Below, one piece after another: positions 36,145 to 45,181 of a stretch of DNA of 64,000 nucleotides. The stretch lies in the NCBI RefSeq assembly GCF_033096465.1, contig NZ_AP028156.1, positions 2,188,501-2,252,500 of the forward strand. Direction: 5' to 3'. Origin of the DNA: Blautia luti (lineage in GTDB: Bacteria; Bacillota; Clostridia; Lachnospirales; Lachnospiraceae). Within the stretch, counting starts at the first letter, position 1; each line of letters begins with the position of its first letter. Position numbers and translations under genes: made by a program. The notes under the pieces are model-generated. The model searched no databases. It saw nothing but the letters and a program-made list of their open reading frames with translations, and had not been told where the DNA came from.

Positions 36145-36813
36145 ATGGCATTAAATAAATCAACCTTATCCGAGCAAATTTACCAGATTCTCCGCTCTGA
36201 TATCCTGCATCAGAGAATCCCTCTGGGTGAAAAATTAACGCTTAAAAATCTCCAGGCGCAGTTTGAAGTCAGCTCCACTCCTATTCGCGAGGCACTTACC
36301 CGCCTTACAGAAGATGGTCTGGTTCGCTATTATTCTAATATCGGAGTAAATGTAATTGAATTATCGAAGCAGGATCTGACAGAGCTTTATCAGTTCATGG
36401 GCGATCTGGACCGGCTTGCGATTCTTTACAGTGGAAATTCTCCTGAGCATGAACAGATCTGTAAGATATTAGAAGATAATATCTGCCATACCCTGAAACT
36501 GGAAGAAAAAGCCCAGCAGTCGCCTCTTTCCAAAGAAGAAACTGAGAAATGGATTAACTATTCTGACCATTTTCATTTAATCTTCTACGATTATTGTGCA
36601 AACAGCCGCCTGACACTGGCAGCTGAAAAGCTTCGCAGTCAGCTTACGATCTTTTCTAATTTATATGAAACGCAGGCGGAATCTCAGCATAATATCGGGC
36701 AGATGCATAAGCAGATCTTTGAAGCGTATAAAAATGGAGAAATCACCAAAGCCGGAGATCTGATGAAACAGCATCTGGAAGATTCCCTGCAGTATGCTCT
36801 GTCCTGTCTGTAA
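36145..36813 (+). CDS. GntR-family regulator with FCD domain
   Basis: 222 residues. The N-terminal winged helix (about 8-72) has IYQILRSDILHQRIPLGEKL and STPIREALTRLTEDGLV. The C-terminal all-helical FCD ligand domain (about 82-215) keeps the metal-binding histidines in HFHLIFYDYC and the QMHKQIFEAYKNGE helix. It is divergent from the peptidase/importer/reductase operon and is the obvious candidate to control it in response to a small metabolite. Confidence 0.93.
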   Translation: MALNKSTLSEQIYQILRSDILHQRIPLGEKLTLKNLQAQFEVSSTPIREALTRLTEDGLVRYYSNIGVNVIELSKQDLTELYQFMGDLDRLAILYSGNSPEHEQICKILEDNICHTLKLEEKAQQSPLSKEETEKWINYSDHFHLIFYDYCANSRLTLAAEKLRSQLTIFSNLYETQAESQHNIGQMHKQIFEAYKNGEITKAGDLMKQHLEDSLQYALSCL

Positions 36814-36839
36814 ACTACAAAATAGAATTTTCGTCAAAT

Positions 36840-36888
36840 ACTGTATCTCCCATGTTTTATGATATTCATGAGATGTACAGTATTTTTT
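36840..36888 (+). terminator. Terminator of the gntR gene
   Basis: ACTGTATCTC..CATG and CATG.GATGTACAGT form an imperfect stem followed by ATTTTTT. A second stem with arms TTTTATGTCATA and TATGACATAAAA follows at 36886-36934. The rest of the gap up to 37072 has no gene. Confidence 0.65.
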
Positions 36889-37072
36889 ATGTCATAAGAA
36901 ATTGTTTTATAATATTCTTACTATGACATAAAATTCCCCCGGGCAGGATTTCACTGCAACAAAAGGAAATTATATCGCTGAGCCAACACACCTCAGACAG
37001 AGACTCCGGTATGCAGGATTCTTTTTTATTACAAATATTATGCCATTCATATTTTTTGATATTCAAAATATA

Positions 37073-37101
37073 TTGACTTTTCTTTTTCACCTTGCTATAT
37101 T
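37073..37101 (+). promoter_or_regulatory. Promoter of the alcohol dehydrogenase gene
   Basis: TTGACT (37073-37078), 17 nt spacer, TATATT (37096-37101). Confidence 0.65.
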
Positions 37102-37193
37102 TTTCTTAGTTATCTATTGATTCGGGCGAAGTTCTTTTGTTCTGGACGATGTACCGGTCATTTATTCATTAATTTCAGAGGGAAAAACTTATT

Positions 37194-38420
37194 ATGAATC
37201 TAGTCAGAAAAATATATTGCAGGGCTTTTCAAAAAGCTTTTCACATTGCTATTCCATTTTTGCCTTACCGCAAACCGAAAATCGCAGGAAGTGTCAAAGA
37301 ACTTCCGGAGATCATTATGCGTCACAAATGTACACACGTACTGATCATTACAGATGCAGGAATTGCCAGACTCAGACTTACCAGACGTCTGGAAAAAGCC
37401 CTGAAAGAGGCAGGTATCCCATATACCATGTATGACAAAACAGTTGCCAACCCTACTACTGTAAATGTCCAGGAAGCACTGGATCTCTATCATGAGAACG
37501 GATGTGACGTGATCATCGGTTTTGGCGGCGGTTCCAGTATGGACTGTGCCAAAGCTGTCGGTGCACGTGCAGTAAAACCAAAACAATCTCTGGCTCAGAT
37601 GAAAGGAATCCTGAAAGTATACAAAAAACTGCCGCTTCTCATCGCAGTTCCGACCACTGCTGGTACAGGAAGTGAAACTACTCTCGCCGCTGTCATTACC
37701 GATGCGGATACCAGATATAAATATGCGATCAATGACTTTCCGCTGATCCCGCGCTATGCAGTCCTGGACCCGAAAGTTACCTTAAGCCTTCCGCCTTTTA
37801 TCACCGCCACTACAGGTATGGATGCACTGACTCACGCAGTGGAAGCATATATCGGAAATTCCACAACCATTGATACACGTAAAGACGCTTTAAAGGCTGT
37901 AAAGCTGATTTTTGAGAACATTTATACTGTTCATGACCAGGGCGATAATATTCATGCCAGACGAAATATGCTCCATGCTTCTTTCTATGCCGGCTGTGCT
38001 TTTACCAAATCTTATGTAGGATACGTACATGCAGTTGCACATTCACTTGGAGGAGAATATAATATTCCTCATGGACTTGCCAATGCAGTCCTGCTGCCGA
38101 TGGTGCTTCGTGAATATGGAAGCTGTATTGACAAAAAGCTCCACAACCTGGCTGTTTCTGCCGGAGTTGCTGATAAAAGCATTCCGGATCATGAGGCAGC
38201 AGAACTTTTTATCCAGGCAATTGAAGAAATGAAAGAGAAATTTGGAATTGGAAATACTGTAAAAGAAATTCAGGAAACTGATATTCCGAAACTGGCACAT
38301 TATGCAGATAAAGAAGCAAATCCATTGTATCCAGTGCCGAAACTGATGGATGCTTCTGAACTTGAGAAATTCTATTACATGCTGATTCCTGCAGAAAATA
38401 ATTCAGAAATTGCTTGCTAG
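37194..38420 (+). CDS. Iron-containing alcohol dehydrogenase
   Basis: 408 residues of the group III Fe-ADH family; reduces aldehydes or oxidises alcohols with NAD(P)H. Cofactor loop GFGGGSSMDCAKAVG (about 103-117), PTTAGTGSETT (about 152-162), and metal ligands in GMDALTHAVEAYIG and HAVAHSLGGEYNIPHGLANA are all present. It is followed by an aldehyde dehydrogenase, so the pair may convert an acid or acyl group to an alcohol or the reverse. The stop codon TAG lies in the first bases of a repeat element. Confidence 0.95.
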   Translation: MNLVRKIYCRAFQKAFHIAIPFLPYRKPKIAGSVKELPEIIMRHKCTHVLIITDAGIARLRLTRRLEKALKEAGIPYTMYDKTVANPTTVNVQEALDLYHENGCDVIIGFGGGSSMDCAKAVGARAVKPKQSLAQMKGILKVYKKLPLLIAVPTTAGTGSETTLAAVITDADTRYKYAINDFPLIPRYAVLDPKVTLSLPPFITATTGMDALTHAVEAYIGNSTTIDTRKDALKAVKLIFENIYTVHDQGDNIHARRNMLHASFYAGCAFTKSYVGYVHAVAHSLGGEYNIPHGLANAVLLPMVLREYGSCIDKKLHNLAVSAGVADKSIPDHEAAELFIQAIEEMKEKFGIGNTVKEIQETDIPKLAHYADKEANPLYPVPKLMDASELEKFYYMLIPAENNSEIAC

Positions 38421-38581
38421 TACATCGAAAATTAAGTATCTGCTATATTGACGCCGGATGATTTTCTCATATGCAAGGCGGAGAAATGAGGCGTAGCGGT
38501 GGCTACGGCGATTGACGACAACGCGGCATATGAAAAATCAGACAAGTCAACATGGCGATTACTTAATATTCGATGTACTAG
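38417..38581. mobile_element. 165 bp palindromic MITE-like element
   Basis: The left arm (38417-38474, starting CTAGTACATCGAAAATTAAG) is matched at about 80-85% by the reverse complement of the right arm (38526-38581, ending CGATGTACTAG). The 50 bp centre includes GCGTAGCGGTGGCTACGGC and GACGACAACGCG. It has no gene. Another half copy is at 26134-26184. Its first bases overlap the alcohol dehydrogenase stop codon. Confidence 0.75.
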
Positions 38582-38615
38582 TATTCCAACTTTGATGATA
38601 AGGAGAGTTTGTTCT

Positions 38616-39995
38616 ATGACAGAAACAGAAATCAAAGAAATCGTCCAGAAACAACGCAGTTATTTCTATACAGATGCTACTTTACCGGTAGAAAAAAGGC
38701 TGGAAGCTTTAAAGAAATTAAGGGTCTGTATTCAGAAATATGAGCCGCTTATCAATGAAGCCCTGAAACGTGATCTGGGAAAAAGTAATTTTGAGTCTTA
38801 TATGTGTGAAGTAGGTCTTGTACTCTCAGAACTCAGCTACATGATCCGCCACACCCCATCTTATGCAAAAGAAAAGACTGTACTGACTCCAATCGCTCAG
38901 TTCGCTTCCAGAAGTTACAAAAAACCATCTCCTTACGGTGTGGTTCTGGTCATGAGCCCATGGAATTATCCTTTCCTGCTCACAATCGATCCGCTGGTAG
39001 ATGCCATTGCCGCCGGAAATACAGTTGTACTGAAACCAAGTGCGTACTCACCGAATACAAGCCGTGTGATCGAATCTATCATCGACGAATGCTTTGATCC
39101 GCATTATGTAGCAGTCGTAAATGGTGGACGTGCAGAGAACACTTCTCTGCTTAATGAACATTTTGACTATATCTTTTTCACCGGAAGCCAACACGTAGGT
39201 CGTGAAGTAATGGCAAAAGCCTCTGCACACCTGACTCCTGTTACCCTCGAACTCGGCGGAAAAAGCCCATGTATTGTAGAGAAAAGCGCCAACCTGAAAC
39301 TGGCTGCCAGACGAATTGTATTTGGAAAGTATCTCAACTGCGGACAGACCTGTGTTGCACCGGATTATATTTACTGCGACAAAGAAATCAAGGATGAACT
39401 GATCCGTCAAATTCAGAAACAAATAAAAAAACAGTTTGGTTCTACCCCTCTGAATAACAAAAATTACGGAAAAATCATTAATGAGAAACACTTCTCGCGC
39501 ATCCATAACCTGATCGATCCGAACAAAGTTGTCTGTGGCGGTGACAGCAATCCAGGTACTCTGCAGATTGCACCTACTGTAATGGATCACGTCACTTTCC
39601 AGGATGCTGTCATGCAGGAAGAAATCTTTGGCCCGGTACTTCCAATACTGACTTATGATTCACTGGATGAAGCTATTGTGAACGTTAATTCCATGGCACA
39701 TCCGCTGGCCTTATACATCTTTACTTCCAATAAAGAAGTTGCTGAAAAAGTAACCTCCCACTGCGGTTTCGGCGGTGGCTGTGTAAATGATACTATCATT
39801 CATCTGGCTACCAGTGAGATGGGATTTGGAGGCTTCGGAGAAAGCGGTATGGGATCCTACCATGGAAAAGATGGCTTCAATACTTTCTCTCATTACAAGA
39901 GTATTGTAGACAAAAAAACATGGCTAGACCTCCCGATGAGATACCAGCCATATAGAAAAGTTTATGAAAAACTGCTTAGAAAGTTCCTGAAATAA
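38616..39995 (+). CDS. Aldehyde dehydrogenase, class 3-like
   Basis: 459 residues, short form typical of fatty-aldehyde/class 3 enzymes. It has MSPWNYPF near residue 112, the NAD-binding FFTGSQHVG, catalytic Glu in LELGGKSP (about 210), catalytic Cys in NCGQTCVAPDY (about 244), and EEIFGPVLP. ATG 38616 follows AAGGAG; an in-frame extension to 38499 would run through the repeat element and is rejected. Oxidises an aldehyde with NAD(P). Confidence 0.95.
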   Translation: MTETEIKEIVQKQRSYFYTDATLPVEKRLEALKKLRVCIQKYEPLINEALKRDLGKSNFESYMCEVGLVLSELSYMIRHTPSYAKEKTVLTPIAQFASRSYKKPSPYGVVLVMSPWNYPFLLTIDPLVDAIAAGNTVVLKPSAYSPNTSRVIESIIDECFDPHYVAVVNGGRAENTSLLNEHFDYIFFTGSQHVGREVMAKASAHLTPVTLELGGKSPCIVEKSANLKLAARRIVFGKYLNCGQTCVAPDYIYCDKEIKDELIRQIQKQIKKQFGSTPLNNKNYGKIINEKHFSRIHNLIDPNKVVCGGDSNPGTLQIAPTVMDHVTFQDAVMQEEIFGPVLPILTYDSLDEAIVNVNSMAHPLALYIFTSNKEVAEKVTSHCGFGGGCVNDTIIHLATSEMGFGGFGESGMGSYHGKDGFNTFSHYKSIVDKKTWLDLPMRYQPYRKVYEKLLRKFLK

Positions 39996-40080
39996 GGGAA
40001 CTCTCTTTTATGCTTAGAGCATTTATTACTCTTATTCAGACCATGTAAATTTCTGAGTCTGTTTCAACTTATAAACGAAC

Positions 40081-40117
40081 TCAATTTAGTCATTTTACCT
40101 CAAAATGACTAAATTGA
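40081..40117. terminator. Bidirectional terminator
   Basis: Perfect 16 bp stem TCAATTTAGTCATTTT with complement at 40102-40117 and a 5 nt loop, between convergent genes. Confidence 0.8.
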
Positions 40118-40142
40118 ATTTCCATCTTTTATAGCACCAACC

Positions 40143-40802
40143 CTAATTCCTCAATATTTTTTTCAAAAATCCCTCATCTGGTCGATCTGGGTTTTCAAAA
40201 AAGATGTCTATTTTCCCAGGCTCTGAGGAGTGATCTTCAAATGCAGGAAAAATGAAGCCACATTTCGGGTTTCCGGCATTATAATCCTTATCTACCGGAG
40301 CTACAACACATACCAGAAAACTGTAGACTTCTTCAGATTCCCACTGTTCGCTCTGATCTGAGCCTTTCTTTGGGATATCATATATACCATGATAAATGTA
40401 TATCCCGAATTCACGTCCATGTAAATGGCTGGTCTTATTCGGTGCATCTTCTGTTCCGCAGATTCCCTCTGCGAGCTGTTCGCAGAGAGTCTGTACCAGC
40501 AGGTCATCCTTTAATCCATACTGAGATAATGCCATCAGAAGCTTATGACTACTGTCATATGCCATGTCTCCTGCCGGAAATTTGTAGCATTTTAACTGTT
40601 CGTTAGTTTTCGAAAACGGAATTGTCTTTGCAAGATCCAGATTTACCTGCTGGTCATGCTTTCCCATATTCTTAAAGTTTACATTAAATGTATTATCTAT
40701 AAATCCATCTTCATCTATGTATGCACCTGCTGCACGCATAAAACAATTTCTGGATAATGTCATTCTGCGTGTTAATTCCAGCATGTCATTTCTGTTGATC
40801 AT
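40143..40802 (-). CDS. Hypothetical protein, DUF4317-like
   Basis: 219 residues, cytoplasmic. The N-terminus (MINRNDMLELTRRMTLSRNCFMRAAGAYIDEDG) resembles the start of DUF4317 proteins, which have a similar RRM, arginine and GxYxDxxG pattern; the family is not certain, and typical members are longer (about 380-480 residues). The C-terminal part contains FGIYIYHGIYDIPKKG and CGFIFPAFEDHS. It lies 12 nt after a small open frame and downstream of a decayed HipA-like gene. Confidence 0.65.
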   Translation of the reverse strand: MINRNDMLELTRRMTLSRNCFMRAAGAYIDEDGFIDNTFNVNFKNMGKHDQQVNLDLAKTIPFSKTNEQLKCYKFPAGDMAYDSSHKLLMALSQYGLKDDLLVQTLCEQLAEGICGTEDAPNKTSHLHGREFGIYIYHGIYDIPKKGSDQSEQWESEEVYSFLVCVVAPVDKDYNAGNPKCGFIFPAFEDHSSEPGKIDIFFENPDRPDEGFLKKILRN

Positions 40803-40814
40803 ATATCTGTACTC

Positions 40815-41057
40815 CTACTTCTTTAACTTATTTTCTCTGATTGGTTCTTTTACAGAAATTGTGCAATTCGCTCTTTTTCCATACTCTCTCGCAGGTTGAA
40901 TTCTTTCTACAATTTCGCATGCCGCTGATAATAATATTTTCTCTGCACGCTGTTTGGGCATTTTGGTATATTCTGCCAAAAGTTCCTCAGTCTCTTTCAG
41001 GAATCCTTGAAGTTTTTGTTTATTGATCAATTCCTTATTTTTTATATAAGAAAGCAT
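40815..41057 (-). CDS. Small helical protein of unknown origin
   Basis: 80 residues, Lys/Glu-rich and helical (KQKLQGFLKETEELLAEYTKMPKQ). There is no convincing ribosome binding site, and codons just upstream also read as protein (SAKKEAN), so the ATG may be internal to a decayed gene. It could be the end of the broken HipA-like gene or an independent short gene coupled to the DUF4317-like gene. Confidence 0.35.
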   Translation of the reverse strand: MLSYIKNKELINKQKLQGFLKETEELLAEYTKMPKQRAEKILLSAACEIVERIQPAREYGKRANCTISVKEPIRENKLKK

Positions 41058-41540
41058 GTTTGCTTCTTTTTTGCAGAAAGAACTTATCCATAATTATTTG
41101 CATTTATTTTCATCAAATAGCGTTTACCATCTCTGATAATCCATTTCTTCTTCATTTCTCCATTTACAGAAGATGCTGGAGAAAAAAGTGAAATGTGTTC
41201 TTCTGTATCTATCCCCCAGTATCTGTCAACAAATCACCCAACTCCTCTGAGAAATCATTTTCAAAAAATTAATATCCTTCCAGTACAGTTCTTTGAAAAT
41301 GGGCTGCATCCAGTAATGATCTGTCAGGCTCAGACCATAAGCCGCCAGCATCAGAGATTGAGGTGTTTCCTTATTTAAAACTCTCAGTACCTGCTGAATT
41401 CCCTTTCTCGTATCAGGAACTGCACGCATGTTCCACCATTCTATGAGTCCAGTACCATCGGAACCTCATCCGACCGGAAGTTCTTCCGCAACCATAAAGA
41501 AGCAGAAAACGACTGGTCCGAACTTTAACTCGTTCATGCC
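41058..41540 (-). pseudogene. HipA-like kinase-family gene, decayed
   Basis: Pieces in different frames reproduce the N-terminal half of HipA-type proteins of Firmicutes: LPVG and LIEWWNMRAVPDTRKGI (41430-41490), LMLAAYGLSLTDHYW and ELYWKDINF (41260-41360), then after a frameshift in a T-run ENDFSEELGDLLTDTGG, and after a second one IDTEEHISLFSPASS plus KKKWIIRDGKRYLMK. A stop follows. The kinase catalytic region is absent. At least three lesions. Confidence 0.7.
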
Positions 41541-41616
41541 AAAACATCACTAAAGAATAATAGCAAATAAAACCAATTGTAATTTCATTTATTAAAAGAA
41601 TCGTCAGATATTCATT

Positions 41617-41675
41617 GATATGCTACTTCATATAGGACTTTTATATTTCATTGTCCTATATAAGAGTAGCATATC
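41617..41675. repeat. Imperfect hairpin downstream of the PTS gene
   Basis: The arm GATATGCTACTTCATATAGG (41617 onward) and its near complement ending at 41675 form a stem of about 20 bp with a 14 nt loop and a few unpaired bases. There is no T-run directly after it, so it is a weak terminator or a small repeat. Confidence 0.6.
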
Positions 41676-41724
41676 ATTTGATCATCTAACTGTTCTTTTA
41701 TTTTGTTATTTCTATTCTATAATA

Positions 41725-44025
41725 TTATTCCAATGTTTCCACCGCAAATAACGGCTCACCAGCCTTGATCTCGCCATTTGCGAGAAGTCTGATTCTCTGG
41801 TTATCTTCCGGTTCTGTATCAAGAATCGGGGAGGTGATAGACGGAGCGTTGGCGGTTAGGAACTCTAAATCGAGTTTCATTATCGGCTCTCCTTTTTTCA
41901 CTTTCTGGCCTTCTGTTACTAGGATTTCGAAGCCTTTTCCTTCCAGTTTTACAGTATCGATTCCCATGTGGAGAAGCATTGGGATGCCGGAATCTGTCTG
42001 GAAGCCGATGGCGTGTTTTGCGTCGAAAATGAACTCAACTTCGCCGTCTGCCGGAGCGTATACGGTGTCTTCTGTCGGAGTTACGACTGCACCGTCGCCC
42101 ATCATTTTTTCTGCAAATCCTTCGTCCGGTGCAGTAGAAAGGTCCGCTGCGATTCCGTCTACCGGGCTGTAAATAATAGCTGTTTTTCTGATTTTTTCTT
42201 TTTTTACAGGCGCAAATGTCTTTGCTGCATTATCTGTATTATCTACATTTTCAGTTTCTATATTCTGGTTCTGCACTGCAATGCTGTTACTGTTCTGGCT
42301 ATCTATATTTTCGGCTGCGTTATTTTCAGCTTCTACTACAGTATTATTCTGTGTTCCTGGTATATTCTTCTGGGTATCCTCCGCAAACTCACTCGGAGCA
42401 GTTTCCAGATATTCTTCCAATTTCGCTTTGATAACTGTTACATGAGGACCATAAATAACCTGTACGCCCTGTCCTTTTTTCACGATTCCTCTGGAACCTG
42501 TCTGCTTCAGAAGTTCATCACGGACTCTCTCCGGTTCCGCAACTGTGACACGAAGTCTGGTTGCACAACAGTCAACATCTAAGATATTTTTCTTTCCGCC
42601 AAGACCTCTGGTGATCAGTTCACTTACCGGATCACTGGAGGTTGTTACAGCTGCACCTGCTGTATTTCCAACCTCTTTTCTCGCATTTACATCTGCTTTT
42701 GTATAAAGTTTTGTCTCTGTATCGTCGTCTTCACGTCCCGGAATTTTGAAATCAAATTTCTTGATCATAAATGTAAAGATCACATAGTACAGAATGAAAT
42801 AAATAATACCCACCGGAATGATTCTCAGCCAGCTTGTCTTTGCATTTCCCTGAAGGATTCCAAACAGGAACAGGTCAAGGAAACCACCTGAAAAAGTAAG
42901 TCCTACTGCGATATTCAGCATATGTGCGATCATATAAGCCGCACCTGCCAGAATTACCTGCACTACAAACAGCGCCGGAGCTACGAACAGGAACGAGAAT
43001 TCCAGTGGCTCTGTGATACCTGTAAACATACATGCCAGTGCTGCGGAAAGAAGAAGTCCGCCTGCTGCTTTTTTCTTCTCAGGTTTTGCGCAGCGGTACA
43101 TTGCCAGTGCTGCTCCCGGAAGACCGAAGATCATAAAGATAAATTCACCGGAGAAATATCTGGTTGCATCTGCGCTGAAATGTGCTACATTTACAGAATC
43201 AGCAAGCTGTGCAAAAAAGATATTCTGTCCGCCCTGTACTATCTGTCCTGCAATTTCCATAGTACCACCGACTGCTGTCTGCCAGAATGGCATATAGAAT
43301 ACATGGTGAAGACCAAACGGAATCAGCGCACGTTTGACGATACCAAAGATTAAAGTTCCAACATAACCGCTGCCTGTTACCAGACCTCCCAGTGCGTAAA
43401 TACCGTTCTGAACTACCGGCCATACAAAGTACATCAGGATTCCCACAAACATATATATGATCGTGGAAATGATCGGTACAAATCTGGAACCGCCGAAGAA
43501 TGACAGTGCATTCGGAAGCACGATCTTATGAAAACGGTTATGAAGTGCCGCAACCCCAAGGCCTACGATAATACCGCCAAATACACCCATCTGCAGAGAC
43601 AGAATCCCGCATACAGAAGTAATGGTTCCTTCCAGTACATCTGCTGCAATCTGCCCATCTGTAGTAATCTCATTGTTGATAAGAAGCATCGCACTGACAG
43701 CCACATTCATAACAAAATATGCGATCAGTGCGGAAAGAGCAGCAACCTCTTTCTCTTTCTTCGCCATACCGATGGCAACACCCACTGCAAAAATCAGCGG
43801 CAGGTTATCAAATACTGCACTTCCGACCTTATTCATAATAAGCAGAAGCGAATTAAGTAATGTCCCGCTTTCCAGGATATTCTGTAATCCATAGGTAGCA
43901 ATGGTCGTTTCATTTGTGAAAGAGCTGCCGATACCTAGCAACAGACCTGCAACAGGGAGAATTGCAATCGGAAGCATAAAGGATCTTCCTACACGTTGCA
44001 AAACTCCAAAAATTTTGTCTTTCAT
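41725..44025 (-). CDS. PTS transporter EIICBA, glucose/N-acetylglucosamine/maltose family
   Basis: 766 residues: membrane EIIC (1 to about 410, starting MKDKIFGVLQRVGRSFMLPIAILP), EIIB (about 460-535) with the phospho-Cys in VDCCATRLRV, a roughly 80-residue Asn/Gln/Thr/Glu-rich linker, and EIIA (about 615-766) with the phospho-His in GIPMLLHMGID. It takes up and phosphorylates a hexose using PEP by way of EI and HPr. The exact sugar is not decided by sequence. Single gene. The 200 nt leader has no antiterminator-type hairpin that I can recognise. Confidence 0.95.
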   Translation of the reverse strand: MKDKIFGVLQRVGRSFMLPIAILPVAGLLLGIGSSFTNETTIATYGLQNILESGTLLNSLLLIMNKVGSAVFDNLPLIFAVGVAIGMAKKEKEVAALSALIAYFVMNVAVSAMLLINNEITTDGQIAADVLEGTITSVCGILSLQMGVFGGIIVGLGVAALHNRFHKIVLPNALSFFGGSRFVPIISTIIYMFVGILMYFVWPVVQNGIYALGGLVTGSGYVGTLIFGIVKRALIPFGLHHVFYMPFWQTAVGGTMEIAGQIVQGGQNIFFAQLADSVNVAHFSADATRYFSGEFIFMIFGLPGAALAMYRCAKPEKKKAAGGLLLSAALACMFTGITEPLEFSFLFVAPALFVVQVILAGAAYMIAHMLNIAVGLTFSGGFLDLFLFGILQGNAKTSWLRIIPVGIIYFILYYVIFTFMIKKFDFKIPGREDDDTETKLYTKADVNARKEVGNTAGAAVTTSSDPVSELITRGLGGKKNILDVDCCATRLRVTVAEPERVRDELLKQTGSRGIVKKGQGVQVIYGPHVTVIKAKLEEYLETAPSEFAEDTQKNIPGTQNNTVVEAENNAAENIDSQNSNSIAVQNQNIETENVDNTDNAAKTFAPVKKEKIRKTAIIYSPVDGIAADLSTAPDEGFAEKMMGDGAVVTPTEDTVYAPADGEVEFIFDAKHAIGFQTDSGIPMLLHMGIDTVKLEGKGFEILVTEGQKVKKGEPIMKLDLEFLTANAPSITSPILDTEPEDNQRIRLLANGEIKAGEPLFAVETLE

Positions 44026-44330
44026 GTCCTTTGTCTCCTTTTCCTAAAATCATGCAGACAATGTTATCCATATCAATTTTCCCACTCTTCATTATGACTC
44101 CAGCAAAGAGCTCCTGCCTGAATAACCGCCTTGTTTTCTGGGAGATTAAAACCTTCTGACAAATGATTATTCCGCGTTTTGCCACAAAAAATGCATCAAA
44201 AAAGGCACTAACCCACATAATTCGTTAGTTCTATCTAACTTGTAATCATCATATCATGAAGCCAACACATTATCCAGACCGAAACAGACAGCTCTAATCC
44301 ATTCAGACAAAGAAAATTATGAAATAAAAA

Positions 44331-44366
44331 GGACCCCACAGTACAATTGCTCATACTGTGAGGTCC
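44331..44366 (-). terminator. Terminator downstream of the Fic gene
   Basis: GGACC.CACAGTA stem with complement, then TTTTTATTT on the minus strand. The preceding bases (TATATAGATTCGCG...GTGATAGTGTACAAA) repeat the ppdK downstream region. Confidence 0.85.
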
Positions 44367-44464
44367 GGTATTACTCCTTTTGTACACTATCACGCTTTTG
44401 CGCGAATCTATATAAATCGCTTCCAAAGTTTCCAGAAACCTTAAAATATGGTAGTTTATTATGG

Positions 44465-45133
44465 TCAAATTGTTATACCCTGTATTGCATTTTGATATAA
44501 AAATTGTTTTAGATCTTCCCTTTCACCAGTATTATAATAATCCAACAATAATGAATTAAACTGTTCCATATATTTATCCGTAATGGTCATAATACCAGCG
44601 CCGGCCAAAATTAGTATTTTATTTGCAAGCATTAAACTGGTACGCTTATTTCCATCCCAGAAGAACTGTCCTCTTATTCCCCATGTAAAAGCTTTTAACG
44701 CTTTATCTGTTGCAGAAGCATTCGTATCATATAAAATATCTGTCAATTCTTCTATTGTTTTCTCTTTGTTGGGAACAGGTGGTTCATAGTCTGTTCCTGA
44801 AATACCAACTGTCCCTGTACGAAGTTTTCCCCACTCCAGAGCTTCATTTCTTGCAATATATTCATTCAGCCTGCACCAGTATTCGAATGTAATTTCTTCA
44901 TTTACTGTATTCAACAGAAACTTCCATGCATCACGCATATTCAAAATTGCCTGAATGTCATCAAGCTGTACATTCGGCACATTAACACCGTTTAATATGG
45001 TTTGAGTCTGGGGAAATGTAACTGCTCTGTTTTCCATTTTCATTCCGCAATATACATTCTCATCCCATTTCTTTTTTGCAAGAAATAAACTCTGCTCTGA
45101 TGTCAAATGAAATTTATCCTCAAATTGCATCAT
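44465..45133 (-). CDS. Fic family protein with Gln in the catalytic His position
   Basis: 222 residues of the Fic/DOC fold, which usually transfers AMP to a target hydroxyl. The signature region reads RGQFFWDGNKRTS, where canonical Fic has HPFxDGNKRT or HPFxxGNGR. Gln therefore stands in place of the catalytic His and Phe in place of Pro. The phosphate-binding Gly-Asn-Lys-Arg part is intact. A clear inhibitory (S/T)xxxE(G/N) helix was not found. AMPylation activity is doubtful; the protein may bind nucleotides or act differently. It stands between two similar terminator modules after ppdK. Confidence 0.88.
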   Translation of the reverse strand: MMQFEDKFHLTSEQSLFLAKKKWDENVYCGMKMENRAVTFPQTQTILNGVNVPNVQLDDIQAILNMRDAWKFLLNTVNEEITFEYWCRLNEYIARNEALEWGKLRTGTVGISGTDYEPPVPNKEKTIEELTDILYDTNASATDKALKAFTWGIRGQFFWDGNKRTSLMLANKILILAGAGIMTITDKYMEQFNSLLLDYYNTGEREDLKQFLYQNAIQGITI

Positions 45134-45181
45134 CTCTCACCCAAATCTTTATAATATAGAAACAAATTTCTGTATCAAAAA

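Noticed and set aside
36887..37090. 67-codon minus-strand frame between gntR and adh
   Set aside because: It covers a terminator-like palindrome and the adh promoter, and has no ribosome binding site.
38499..38615. 39-codon N-terminal extension of the aldehyde dehydrogenase
   Set aside because: It reads through the MITE-like repeat; the ATG at 38616 follows AAGGAG and gives the normal family N-terminus.
43910..44218. 102-codon minus-strand frame before the PTS gene
   Set aside because: It overlaps the PTS start in another frame and shows no domain; the bases are the PTS leader.
44026..44240. BglG/GlcT-type antiterminator site in the PTS leader
   Set aside because: No paired RAT-like hairpin with terminator could be found by eye.
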